Shown here: piece after piece, positions 46,206 through 55,016 of the stretch
How the letters are laid out: each line of letters starts with the position of its first letter
Position numbering within the stretch: the stretch's first letter is position 1
DNA from: Clostridium thermobutyricum
Lineage (GTDB): Bacteria > Bacillota > Clostridia > Ch29
Length of the DNA: 64,000 nt
Assembly: GCA_016842005.1 (NCBI GenBank)
Contig: JAENYD010000005.1
Coordinates: 1-64,000 of the forward strand
Direction: 5' to 3'
Notes under the pieces: model-generated
Databases searched by the model: none
The model's input: the letters and a program-made list of their open reading frames with translations, nothing else
What the model was told of the DNA's origin: nothing
Position numbers and translations under genes: made by a program

Positions 46206-46976
46206 ATGGAGATTGAGAGAGTTTGGCAACAGTACAAGAAAACAGGCGAACAGCAGGAAAGGAACATTCTTATAGAAAACTACATAGATCTCGTGAAGAT
46301 AACTGCAGGCCGTCTGAAGAGTACTCTCACCGCCAGCAATGTGGAGATGGATGATTTAATCAGTTATGGAATTATCGGGCTAATGGATGCCATAGAAAAA
46401 TTCGATATAAATAAAAATGTGAAGTTTGAAACTTATGCTCAGTTGAGGATCAGGGGTGCCATGATTGACCAGCTCAGAAAATATGACTGGGTCCCCCGGT
46501 CATTGAGGCAGAAATCCAAGGATATTGACCAAGCATACAGGTCATTGGAGAGCAGACTGGGCAGAAGTCCCAGTGACCATGAAATGGCTTCTGAATTAGG
46601 GATTGATGTTGATGAATACCAGGACCTGCTGGGACAGATAAGTGCTCTGTCAATGGTATCACTGGAGGAAATGCTGGATAACAGAATGGAGAGCAAAATT
46701 GCTGCCGGGGATAAATCCGGTAGCGGACAGCCGGAAAAGCATGCAGAAATTAAAGAAATGAAAAGAATCCTGCATAGCAGTATTGACAGCCTTCCATACA
46801 GGGAAAAACTGATTATTTCACTTTATTATTACGACGAGCTTACCTACAAAGAAATCGGGAGAATTATAGGGGTATCCGAGTCCCGGGTGTCTCAATTACA
46901 TAGCAAAGCCGTAATGAAGCTGAAACATAATCTTTCAAAACATGAATCGGATTTGATGATAGAAGGAGGTGGATAA
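46206..46976 (+). CDS. sigD: Flagellar sigma factor SigD (FliA)
   Basis: Sigma-28 family factor (256 aa) for late flagellar and chemotaxis genes. Region 2 is DDLISYGIIGLMDAIEKFDINKNVKFETYAQLRIRGAMIDQLR; region 4 is LTYKEIGRIIGVSESRVSQLHSKA. GGGAGGTAG precedes the ATG. As the near-last gene of the fla/che operon, its level would fall with riboswitch termination. No flgM (anti-sigma) is in the window. Confidence 0.97.
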   Translation: MEIERVWQQYKKTGEQQERNILIENYIDLVKITAGRLKSTLTASNVEMDDLISYGIIGLMDAIEKFDINKNVKFETYAQLRIRGAMIDQLRKYDWVPRSLRQKSKDIDQAYRSLESRLGRSPSDHEMASELGIDVDEYQDLLGQISALSMVSLEEMLDNRMESKIAAGDKSGSGQPEKHAEIKEMKRILHSSIDSLPYREKLIISLYYYDELTYKEIGRIIGVSESRVSQLHSKAVMKLKHNLSKHESDLMIEGGG

Positions 46977-48740
46977 ATGCTATTTAAGGGGAAAACCTTT
47001 AAAGAAGCTTTGCAGAAAGGGCTGGAGCATTTCGATGTACCAAGGGAAATGGCAAAGATAAGAGTTATAAAGGAAGGCAAGGATGTGCTGGGAGTTAATG
47101 TTATTGAATATGAACTGGATATAGAGCCACTGGACCATATAACGGTGAAAGCAGACGGGTATTTCAGGATACTGTATAAAGATGATGGGGTTTATCTTGA
47201 GATATATCCTCCCATTGAAGGAGGTAGAAAGGTCAAAAAAGAGGATATCCTCGGACGCCTGGAATATAAAAAGGTACGCGATTATGATGAAAAGGCGATT
47301 GATTTCGCCCTGGATGACCATAAAGAAAATGTAATAAAAATCGCACCGCCACAGGAAGAATTCAAGTATGATGCACAGCTCCTGGTGGAAATAAGTCATG
47401 ATGCAAAAAAAGCTTTTGCGACCCTGCTTCCCCCGGATGGAGGCAAGATGATTACTGTGGAAGAGGCCGAGAAAATACTTGAACAAAACGGTGTTGTATA
47501 CGGTATCTACAGGGACAAGCTGGAAGAGGTTATTTCCCAAAAAATGTTCAACTATTCCTTCCAGGTTGCGTCTGCAACACTGCCGGTTGACGGTAGAGAC
47601 GGCTATATAGACTACAAGGTTTCCATCAGGAAAGACAGAAAACCCAAACTGAAAGAAGACGGGTCTGTCGATTTTCATGAACTCAACCTGATTGAGAATG
47701 TAGCGGAAGGGGACAGTCTTGCAGAGCTTATACAGGCTACGGAGGGAAAAGACGGCACGGATGTAAGGGGAAAAGTACTGAAAGCGGTTTCAGGCAAGCC
47801 GGTCAAGCTGGTGAAAGGAAAAAATACCGAAATAAGCAGCGATGGGAAACTGCTTTTCTCTCTAATTGACGGTCAGATTAACTACAGTGACGGCAAGATA
47901 AATGTTTTTCCTGTGTATGAGGTTCCCGGAAATGTTGACAGTGCTACAGGAAACATCAGATTTGTGGGCAATGTAGTTATAAGGGGAAATGTTATCACCG
48001 GCTTCAAGATAGAGGCGGACGGAGATATTGAAGTGTCCGGTGTGGTGGAAGGTGCCCATTTAAAAGCGGGGGGGAATATTATCCTTAAGAGAGGTGTTCA
48101 GGGAAGCGGGAAGGCTTATCTTTACTGCAAAGGCAATCTTGTATCCAAATTCCTCGAAAACTGTACTGCTGAAGTGGAAGGGGATATACTTGCCGAAGCG
48201 ATAATGCACAGTAATGTAAGCAGCAAATCCACCATAGAGGTAAAAGGCCGGAAAGGCTTGATTGTAGGCGGAAATATTGCTGCCCAGAGTGAAATTGATG
48301 CCATTACCATTGGTTCACCTATGGCTACAGTAACCCGCATAGAGGTTGGTGTTGACCCTGACCTCAGGAAGAATATTGAAAAAACCAATAAAAGTCTGGA
48401 AGAAGAACGGAAGAATTATGAAAAGATAAACCAGGCAATAGTTCATCTTGCAAAGGCCGCAAAACAGGGCAATATTACTGCGGACAAAAAAGATATGCTT
48501 GAAAAAATAGTTAAAGCCAGGGCTCAACTGGAAGAGTCCATAAAGCAAAAAGAACAACAGAGAAACCTGCTGAAGTCAAGACTTGAAATCGTATCAAGGG
48601 GAAAGGTAAATGTAAAAGGAAAGGTATTTCCGGGTGTAAACATAACCATCGGACCCTCTGCCATGTTTGTAAAAGACTATCTGGAATACGTCTCTTTCTA
48701 CCGGGCCGAAGGCGAAATAAAACTGGGTTCATATGAATAA
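46977..48740 (+). CDS. fapA: FapA-like protein with Jag-N domain
   Basis: A 587-aa protein of the DUF342/FapA (flagellar assembly protein A) family. Residues 1-50 (LFKGKTFKEALQKGLEHFDVP, IRVIKEGKDVLGV) resemble the N-terminal domain of Jag/KhpB. The DUF342 core (about 130-450) has Gly/Val-rich right-handed-helix repeats (IRFVGNVVIRGNVITGFKIEADGDIEVSGVVEGA). A coiled coil (about 455-540) and a small end domain follow. It starts right after the sigD stop. Molecular function is not established. Confidence 0.85.
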   Translation: MLFKGKTFKEALQKGLEHFDVPREMAKIRVIKEGKDVLGVNVIEYELDIEPLDHITVKADGYFRILYKDDGVYLEIYPPIEGGRKVKKEDILGRLEYKKVRDYDEKAIDFALDDHKENVIKIAPPQEEFKYDAQLLVEISHDAKKAFATLLPPDGGKMITVEEAEKILEQNGVVYGIYRDKLEEVISQKMFNYSFQVASATLPVDGRDGYIDYKVSIRKDRKPKLKEDGSVDFHELNLIENVAEGDSLAELIQATEGKDGTDVRGKVLKAVSGKPVKLVKGKNTEISSDGKLLFSLIDGQINYSDGKINVFPVYEVPGNVDSATGNIRFVGNVVIRGNVITGFKIEADGDIEVSGVVEGAHLKAGGNIILKRGVQGSGKAYLYCKGNLVSKFLENCTAEVEGDILAEAIMHSNVSSKSTIEVKGRKGLIVGGNIAAQSEIDAITIGSPMATVTRIEVGVDPDLRKNIEKTNKSLEEERKNYEKINQAIVHLAKAAKQGNITADKKDMLEKIVKARAQLEESIKQKEQQRNLLKSRLEIVSRGKVNVKGKVFPGVNITIGPSAMFVKDYLEYVSFYRAEGEIKLGSYE

Positions 48741-48757
48741 TAAGGGGGAACCGGAAT

Positions 48758-49051
48758 ATGTCCCTACGTTCAGCAGATATGCAAATAATAATACAGAAAT
48801 CTTCTGAAGTTATGAGGAATCAGCATCAGGAGAATGCCAGAGCGCGTCTGCAGCAGCAACAGATTGCCCAGCAATTTCAAAATCAGGTGGAAGCCGAAGG
48901 CCGGCAGGTAAATACCCTGGCAGAAACCTATAAAAGCCAGATAGAGAGCAAGAAGCAGAAAAACGGTAAAAAAGAAAACAAAAAAAAGAAAAGGAACAAA
49001 AATTCTCCAGGCCCTGATGCATCCAGCTCTGGTATAGATATTAAAATATAG
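48758..49051 (+). CDS. Gln/Lys-rich small protein, unknown
   Basis: A 97-aa soluble protein. A helical Gln-rich half (ARARLQQQQIAQQFQNQVEAEG) is followed by a strongly basic tail (KKQKNGKKENKKKKRNKNSP) and a neutral end. It is not recognised. AAGGGGGAACCGG lies before the ATG, and it is close to fapA and the SwrB-like gene, so it belongs to the operon. The basic tail might bind RNA or membrane phospholipid; this is a guess from composition. Confidence 0.65.
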   Translation: MSLRSADMQIIIQKSSEVMRNQHQENARARLQQQQIAQQFQNQVEAEGRQVNTLAETYKSQIESKKQKNGKKENKKKKRNKNSPGPDASSSGIDIKI

Positions 49052-49060
49052 AGGTGTTTG

Positions 49061-49495
49061 ATGATGAACTTCGGACTGTTATTTTCGGGCATATCCCTGG
49101 TAATCATATCTTTTTTTCTTTTTATGATAGACGCCAGGAAAAAGGAAGATACAACAGTAAAGAAAGACCTGGAGAAAGCCAACAGTGATGTTGAATACTT
49201 GCTGGACGAACTAAACACAATGTCCTCTTTAATTGTGGATGAGATGGACAAACGACACAGTAAGATGCTTGACATGTACAGCGAGTTCGAACATCTGCTG
49301 ACCCTGGCATGCAAGGATAACCATCAACAGGAACCTGTCATCAAACCGGCTACTGGCAATAAGAGAGACGGGGTGCTGGAGCTTAGCGAAAAAGGGCTTA
49401 CAGCTTCCCAGATTGCCCGTAACATGGGTATAGGTACCGGGGAAGTGGAGTTAATTCTCAGATTGGCTAATAGGGGTGCAGACACTTATGATTAG
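49061..49495 (+). CDS. SwrB-like membrane-anchored HTH protein
   Basis: A 144-aa protein with one N-terminal TM helix (LLFSGISLVIISFFLFMI), a helical middle and a C-terminal HTH-like region (LELSEKGLTASQIARNMGIGTGEVELILRLANR). This layout and the place behind sigD match B. subtilis SwrB, which activates the flagellar export switch at FliM/FliP. Sequence identity to SwrB cannot be judged here. GAGGTG precedes the tandem ATGs (49061/49064). Confidence 0.7.
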   Translation: MMNFGLLFSGISLVIISFFLFMIDARKKEDTTVKKDLEKANSDVEYLLDELNTMSSLIVDEMDKRHSKMLDMYSEFEHLLTLACKDNHQQEPVIKPATGNKRDGVLELSEKGLTASQIARNMGIGTGEVELILRLANRGADTYD

Positions 49496-50045
49496 ACCGT
49501 TGAAATACATTATACTGGGAGTGGGTATAGGACTGATTGCAGCATCTTTTTTTGTTGATAACCATAAGATTGTTTTTGAAGGGAATACGCAGCCCAAATA
49601 TGCTATTAACGGTACAGTACAGGAGCAGGATACAACCGGAGAAACCGCCAATACGCATCAAACCGGCAAGATTCGTACTGGTGAGGGGTGCAATACTGAA
49701 GATAAGGAAGAAGACAAATCCGGCAGTAACAGTGGATCCCCTGGAGGGGATAAAGAACAAAGCGGGGGAGTTGAAACGGAAACCAACGATGTATCCGGAG
49801 TAGAAACGGCTGATGACAGTAATAAAGCAATTGAGGTGGAAATATCCATTCCGGATGGGGTAAACAGTTACAGGGTCGGGGTGATACTGTCTGAAAACGG
49901 TCTTATTGCTGACCCCGCCGGATTTGAGGAATATATAATAGAAAAAGGGAAGGACAAGACAATTAAACCAGGAAAATATCTAATAAACACGGATATGTCG
50001 ATGGATGATATTATTGAAATTATTACTTCCGGAGAAGAAAAATAA
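49488..50045 (+). CDS. MltG/YceG-like domain protein without catalytic part
   Basis: A 185-aa protein with an N-terminal TM helix (YIILGVGIGLIAASFFV), a Gly/Ser/Glu-rich linker (about 40-115) and a C-terminal module, VEISIPDGVNSYRVGVILSENGLI through KPGKYLINTDMSMDDIIEIIT, that looks like the LysM-like part of the endolytic transglycosylase MltG. The catalytic Glu domain is absent, so it cannot cut glycan strands as MltG does; a binding or regulatory role is inferred. It overlaps the SwrB-like gene by 8 bases. Confidence 0.7.
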   Translation: MIRPLKYIILGVGIGLIAASFFVDNHKIVFEGNTQPKYAINGTVQEQDTTGETANTHQTGKIRTGEGCNTEDKEEDKSGSNSGSPGGDKEQSGGVETETNDVSGVETADDSNKAIEVEISIPDGVNSYRVGVILSENGLIADPAGFEEYIIEKGKDKTIKPGKYLINTDMSMDDIIEIITSGEEK

Positions 50046-50112
50046 GAAAAGGGTTCTGTATATATTTTTTTTGGGCAGGATAGAATAAATTAACAGAAGC
50101 AGTTAATTGATG

Positions 50113-50141
50113 TTGCTAAATAATAGGAACTGTGGTATACT
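50113..50141 (+). promoter_or_regulatory. Sigma-A promoter for rpsB
   Basis: TTGCTA (50113-50118), 17 bases, TATACT (50136-50141) preceded by TGG (extended -10). The start would be near 50148, which separates the translation block from the fla/che operon. Confidence 0.75.
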
Positions 50142-50147
50142 ACTCTA

Positions 50148-50242
50148 GGCAAAATACACACGCTTTCTAAAAGAGGAACAGGTGCCGAAAGGATGTTCCT
50201 TTTAATGATGAAAGTGGAGGAAAAACCATAGGAGGTGCCGTA
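50148..50242 (+). promoter_or_regulatory. rpsB 5' leader with hairpin
   Basis: The 95-base leader holds AAGAGGAACA (about 50171-50180) pairing with TGTTCCTTTT (about 50194-50203) around a 13-base loop, then two purine-rich sites (GTGGAGG and AGGAGGTG) before the ATG. It may allow S2 feedback, but no known motif was matched. Confidence 0.4.
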
Positions 50243-51037
50243 ATGTCAGTAGTATCAATGAAACAATTGCTGGAAGCAGGAGTTCACTTTGGGCATCAGA
50301 CCAGAAGATGGAATCCGAAGATGGGCAAATATATCTTTACCGAGAGAAACGGGATATATATCATTGACCTCCAGCAAACAGTACAAAAAATCGATGAGGC
50401 ATATGAGTTCATTAAAAGCGTTGTTTCGGAAGGCAAGAGAATTCTCTTTGTGGGTACAAAGAAACAGGCGCAGGAGTCCATAGAAGAAGAAGCAAAAAGA
50501 TGTGAGATGCTGTATGTGAATCAAAGATGGCTGGGAGGCATGCTTACAAACTTCAAGACCATCAGGAAAAGGATTAACCGGCTGCATGAATTAAAAAAAA
50601 TGGAGGAAGACGGTACATTTGACCTGCTGCCCAAGAAAGAAGTAATAAAACTGAAGCATGAGCAGGAAAAACTGGAAAAGTTCCTGGGAGGAATAAAGGA
50701 AATGAAGGAACTCCCCGGTGCTTTGTTTGTAGTTGATCCCCGAAAAGAGAAGATTGCAGTTGCCGAAGCAAAAAAACTGGGCATTCCCATAGTGGGAATA
50801 GTAGATACCAACTGTGATCCTGATGAAATTGACCATGTAATACCCGGCAATGATGATGCAATAAGAGCAGTAAAACTTATTACATCTGTTATTGCAGATG
50901 CTGTTCTGGAGGCAAGGCAGGGTGAGCAGACCAGGCCGGAGGAACAGGAAGAGCAAAATAACCCGGAAGAAGATAAAGCACAATACACCGAGAACGAAGA
51001 ATTGTCAGATGACGGCGGACTGAACGAAGAAGAATAA
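50243..51037 (+). CDS. rpsB: 30S ribosomal protein S2
   Basis: uS2 (264 aa). [29 protein letters not shown] and [13 protein letters not shown] are conserved. The last 35 residues ([21 protein letters not shown]) form an acidic tail longer than in most S2. AGGAGGTG lies before the ATG. It has its own promoter. Confidence 0.97.
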   Translation: MSVVSMKQLLEAGVHFGHQTRRWNPKMGKYIFTERNGIYIIDLQQTVQKIDEAYEFIKSVVSEGKRILFVGTKKQAQESIEEEAKRCEMLYVNQRWLGGMLTNFKTIRKRINRLHELKKMEEDGTFDLLPKKEVIKLKHEQEKLEKFLGGIKEMKELPGALFVVDPRKEKIAVAEAKKLGIPIVGIVDTNCDPDEIDHVIPGNDDAIRAVKLITSVIADAVLEARQGEQTRPEEQEEQNNPEEDKAQYTENEELSDDGGLNEEE

Positions 51038-51038
51038 T

Positions 51039-51068
51039 TTTAAGGTAAGGGTTCGCCCTTACCTTAAA
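51039..51068 (+). other. Perfect 13-bp stem with TTCG loop between rpsB and tsf
   Basis: TTTAAGGTAAGGG (51039-51051), loop TTCG, CCCTTACCTTAAA (51056-51068). A very stable RNA hairpin. What follows (TATTTATCC) is not a proper U-tract, so it may act as a partial terminator or an mRNA end-protecting element that sets the S2:EF-Ts ratio. Confidence 0.7.
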
Positions 51069-51109
51069 TATTTATCCAGCCAGAAAAAATACGGGGAGGT
51101 ATCTGGACA

Positions 51110-51760
51110 ATGGTTACGGCTGATAAGATAAAAGAACTCAGAGAAAGAACAGGAGCGGGTATCCTGGACTGTAAAAAGGTTTTACAGGAAACCGATGGAA
51201 ATATAGAAAAGGCCATCGACCTGCTTAGAGAAAAAGGACTGGCTGCTGCTGCCAAAAAAGCAGGCAGAATTGCCGGTGAAGGGATTGTAGATGCCTATAT
51301 ACATATGGGAGGCAGGATAGGTGTACTGATAGAAGTAAACTGTGAAACTGACTTTGTCGCAAAAAATGATGGTTTTAAGGAATTTGTTAAAAACATGGCT
51401 ATGCAGGTGGCGGCATCAAAACCGCGATATGTAAGACGGGAAGAGGTACCTGCAGAAGAGGTGGAAAGAGAAAGAGAGATATTGAAGCAACAGGCATTAA
51501 ACGAAGGGAAGCCTGCCCATATTGTTGATAAGATGATTGAAGGAAGGCTGGGCAAGTTTTATAAAGAAATATGCCTTCTGGAACAACCATATATCAGAGA
51601 CCCTGAAAAAACGGTTGAAGAGCTGTTGAAAGAAACTATAGCGAAGATCGGAGAAAACATTGTAATCAGAAGATTTGTCCGATATGAAATGGGAGAGGGA
51701 ATAGAGAAAAAAGAAGAAAACTTTGCGGAAGAAGTAATGAGTCAAATAAACAAAGGATAA
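51110..51760 (+). CDS. tsf: Elongation factor Ts
   Basis: Nucleotide exchange factor for EF-Tu (216 aa). [37 protein letters not shown] and the [13 protein letters not shown] motif are diagnostic. It is shorter than the enterobacterial form, with one compact core domain as in many clostridia and thermophiles. GGGGAGGT lies 9 bases before the ATG. Confidence 0.97.
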   Translation: MVTADKIKELRERTGAGILDCKKVLQETDGNIEKAIDLLREKGLAAAAKKAGRIAGEGIVDAYIHMGGRIGVLIEVNCETDFVAKNDGFKEFVKNMAMQVAASKPRYVRREEVPAEEVEREREILKQQALNEGKPAHIVDKMIEGRLGKFYKEICLLEQPYIRDPEKTVEELLKETIAKIGENIVIRRFVRYEMGEGIEKKEENFAEEVMSQINKG

Positions 51761-51790
51761 TTTAATGGGACACAGGGGTGTCCCATTAAA
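51761..51790 (+). other. Perfect 13-bp stem-loop between tsf and pyrH
   Basis: TTTAATGGGACAC (51761-51773), loop AGGG, GTGTCCCATTAAA (51778-51790), followed by A-rich rather than T-rich sequence. It is therefore not a standard terminator on the + strand. It resembles the hairpin after rpsB in size and loop length. Confidence 0.65.
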
Positions 51791-51832
51791 AAAATAGAGG
51801 ATTTCACGACGGGGGATAGAATTATCTTTTAG

Positions 51833-52561
<729 letters not shown>

Positions 52562-52563
52562 GT

Positions 52564-53121
52564 ATGTTCATGAAAGTACACGAAATGACAGAAGAGAAGA
52601 TGAAAAAGACAATCAATGTGTTAAAGGATGAAATGGCTTCAGTCAGAGCCGGCAGGGCCAATCCCGCACTGCTTGACAGGATAAGCGTTGAGTACTATGG
52701 GACACCGACTCCGCTGAATCAGCTGGCCAGTATATCGGCCCCGGAACCAAGACTATTATTAATTCAACCTTACGATACGAATGCGGTAGGGGATATAGAA
52801 AAGGCTATTCTTAAATCAGATCTGGGGTTAAATCCAAATAACGACGGAAAGGTTATAAGGCTTGTGATACCTCAGTTAACGGAGGAACGCAGAAAAGAAC
52901 TGGTCAAGCTGATTAAAAAATACGGCGAGAATGCAAAAGTTGCTCTCAGAAATGAAAGAAGAAGTGCCAATGATGAATTGAAGAAGATGAGAAAAGACGG
53001 CGAGATTACTGAAGACGAAGAAAAAAAGGCCCAGCAGGAAGTCCAGAAACTGACCGATGCATTCGTGGAGAAAGTAGACAAGGTTATAGAGGAAAAAGAA
53101 AAAGAAATAATGGAGGTATGA
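52564..53121 (+). CDS. frr: Ribosome recycling factor
   Basis: RRF (185 aa), which splits post-termination ribosomes with [36 protein letters not shown] and [26 protein letters not shown] are typical. The ATG at 52564 is chosen as AGGAGG (52551-52556) lies 7 bases upstream; the ORF-track ATG at 52558 is too close to it. Confidence 0.96.
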   Translation: MFMKVHEMTEEKMKKTINVLKDEMASVRAGRANPALLDRISVEYYGTPTPLNQLASISAPEPRLLLIQPYDTNAVGDIEKAILKSDLGLNPNNDGKVIRLVIPQLTEERRKELVKLIKKYGENAKVALRNERRSANDELKKMRKDGEITEDEEKKAQQEVQKLTDAFVEKVDKVIEEKEKEIMEV

Positions 53122-53122
53122 T

Positions 53123-53308
53123 ATGGAAATACCTCTGGTGGTATGCTATCCTACAGAATATGCCATAGAAATACTCAGAAAAAATGGTATAGAAAAGATT
53201 GAAACAATCAAAACCTGTGGTCGCAAAAGCGTTGAAGAATTTCATCAACCGGAACGGGTGATATGTCAGAGGGTTAGAAATGATGCTGTTCAGCTAATTG
53301 TAAGTTAA
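53123..53308 (+). CDS. 61-aa protein between frr and uppS, unknown
   Basis: A small soluble protein (MEIPLVVCYPTEYAIEILRKN, then CQRVRNDAVQLIVS) with a good GGAGGTATGAT site, starting 1 base after frr. It has two Cys (CYP and TCGRK) and a Cys near the end. It is not recognised. Tight spacing and ordinary codon use favour a true gene. Confidence 0.7.
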   Translation: MEIPLVVCYPTEYAIEILRKNGIEKIETIKTCGRKSVEEFHQPERVICQRVRNDAVQLIVS

Positions 53309-53332
53309 ATGCCCCCTTGAAAGGGGGCATTT
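53307..53332 (+). other. Perfect 11-bp stem-loop before uppS
   Basis: AAATGCCCCCT (53307-53317), loop TGAA, AGGGGGCATTT (53322-53332). It overlaps the stop of the 61-aa gene and lies 18 bases before the uppS ATG. No U-tract follows. Confidence 0.6.
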
Positions 53333-53350
53333 CCGGGTGGAGGTTTAATA

Positions 53351-54061
53351 ATGAATAAAACCGAGAAAATTCCCCGGCATATAGCCATTATAATGGACGG
53401 AAACGGCAGGTGGGCAAAAGAGAGAGGACTGCCGAGAACCGAAGGTCATAGAGCCGGGGTGAATACTTTAAAGGATATAATAAAGCATTGCAATACAATC
53501 GGTGTTGAATACCTGACAGTTTATTCTTTTTCGACAGAGAACTGGAAGAGACCGGCTTCTGAAGTGAGTTTTCTTATGGACTTGCTGGTTAGATACCTGA
53601 GAACTGACCTGGAGGAGTTAAATAGAAACAACGTGCAAATAAGGGTTCTGGGAGATATTTCTGAACTTCCGGAAACTGTAAGAACAGAGGTGGAAACTGC
53701 CGTCAAAATTACACGCTCCAACAACGGACTGAAATTAAATGTTGCCCTCAATTATGGCGGCAGAGATGAAATAGTCAGGGCTGTCAGAAATTTGATAAGA
53801 GATCACGCAAAGGGAGAGATTTTGTATGAGAGTATTGATGAGGAAATGTTCTCAAAATACCTTTATACTGAAGGCATCCCTGATCCCGACCTGGTTATCA
53901 GACCCAGCGGGGAAATGCGAATAAGCAATTTTCTTTTATGGCAGATAGCATACTCGGAATTATGGTTTGCTGATTGTTACTGGCCGGACTTTACTCCCGG
54001 GGAACTGGACAGGGCTATACTTGATTACGGGGAACGGGAGAGAAGATTTGGAGGGATATAG
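53351..54061 (+). CDS. uppS: Undecaprenyl diphosphate synthase
   Basis: Cis-prenyltransferase (236 aa) that makes the C55 carrier for cell-wall synthesis from FPP and IPP. HIAIIMDGNGRWAKERGLPRTEGHRAG holds catalytic Asp16 and the diphosphate-binding Arg; DLVIRPSGEMRISNFLLWQIAYSELWF is conserved. GGAGGTTTAATA precedes the ATG. It uses IPP derived from the Dxr-IspG route encoded further down. Confidence 0.97.
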   Translation: MNKTEKIPRHIAIIMDGNGRWAKERGLPRTEGHRAGVNTLKDIIKHCNTIGVEYLTVYSFSTENWKRPASEVSFLMDLLVRYLRTDLEELNRNNVQIRVLGDISELPETVRTEVETAVKITRSNNGLKLNVALNYGGRDEIVRAVRNLIRDHAKGEILYESIDEEMFSKYLYTEGIPDPDLVIRPSGEMRISNFLLWQIAYSELWFADCYWPDFTPGELDRAILDYGERERRFGGI

Positions 54062-54062
54062 C

Positions 54063-54866
54063 ATGCTGATAAGGATCTTGAGTGCAATATCAGGTCTCCC
54101 GTTATTAGTATATATAGTCCTTACCGGAGGAAAGGTTTTACTGGTATCGGTTATGGTAGTGACCTTGATTGCATTAAAGGAATTCTACGACATATTTGAC
54201 AGAACCGAGATATATCCCTTCAAACTTACCGGTACTGTTACCGGAACTGCCATAGTATTTGTCAGCGGTATTCACGGGGAACAATCGTACATGTTTACGC
54301 TGATGTTGATAATTGCCTGTACTATAGTCTGTTTTATCACGATGGTAGCCCAAAAAAGCTTTAGAATAGTTGACCTGGCTATAACACTGTTTGGCGTTAT
54401 ATATATATCGGTATTTATCAGTGTAATATTAATGATTTATAACCTGAAACATGGTCCTGACTTGCTCTGGCTTGTCTTTATAATAGCATGGCTTGGAGAC
54501 ACGGTGGCATATTTCAGCGGACTGACTTTTGGCAGGCACAAACTCTCCCCGGCTATCAGCCCAAAGAAATCAATAGAAGGAAGTATAGGAGGGTTGGTCG
54601 GGAGTACCGCAGGGGCCGTACTGTTTGGGTTATTGATGCATAGGTGGTCAGGGATAAATTTTAGCCCTGCGGCCTATACTCTGGTGGGGGTTGTGGGAGG
54701 TTTGATGTCACAGCTGGGGGACTTATCCGCATCTATTATAAAGAGATTCGCCGGTGTAAAGGATTTTGGAAATATTATCCCCGGGCACGGAGGAATTTTG
54801 GATAGATTTGACAGCATATTGTTTACAGCTCCTGTAGTATACATTTATATAAAATACTTTTTCTAA
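54063..54866 (+). CDS. cdsA: Phosphatidate cytidylyltransferase CdsA
   Basis: Membrane enzyme (267 aa, about 7-8 TM helices) that makes CDP-diacylglycerol for phospholipids. The C-terminal signature SQLGDLSASIIKRFAGVKDFGNIIPGHGGILDRFDS is complete. The ATG at 54063 follows GGAGGGAT; the ORF-track start lies in uppS. It begins 1 base after uppS. Confidence 0.95.
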   Translation: MLIRILSAISGLPLLVYIVLTGGKVLLVSVMVVTLIALKEFYDIFDRTEIYPFKLTGTVTGTAIVFVSGIHGEQSYMFTLMLIIACTIVCFITMVAQKSFRIVDLAITLFGVIYISVFISVILMIYNLKHGPDLLWLVFIIAWLGDTVAYFSGLTFGRHKLSPAISPKKSIEGSIGGLVGSTAGAVLFGLLMHRWSGINFSPAAYTLVGVVGGLMSQLGDLSASIIKRFAGVKDFGNIIPGHGGILDRFDSILFTAPVVYIYIKYFF

Positions 54867-54883
54867 GAATAGAGTGGTATTCA

Positions 54884-55000
54884 ATGCTATCAATGTATCC
54901 CGGATACCGGTTTATCGCAATTGAGGGAGTGATACTGGGTCCCGTTATGTTCTTTGTTATGAAGGAGTTTTCAGGCTTAAGGCATATCAGATGTGGTTAG
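54884..55000 (+). pseudogene. 38-codon ORF resembling AI-2E permease tail
   Basis: A 38-aa reading frame (MLSMYPGYRFIAIEGVILGP, then VMFFVMKEFSG) between cdsA and dxr. GVILGPVMFFVMKEF looks like the last TM segment of AI-2E/YtvI-family permeases (G-ILGP-----K-). No strong ribosome binding site is seen, so a gene relic is more likely than a working gene. The match is from memory of the family pattern only. Confidence 0.3.
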
Positions 55001-55016
55001 ATGGGAGATGAAGCCG

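Noticed and set aside
51761-51796. Intrinsic terminator after tsf
   Set aside because: The stem is perfect, but A residues follow it on the + strand, not T.
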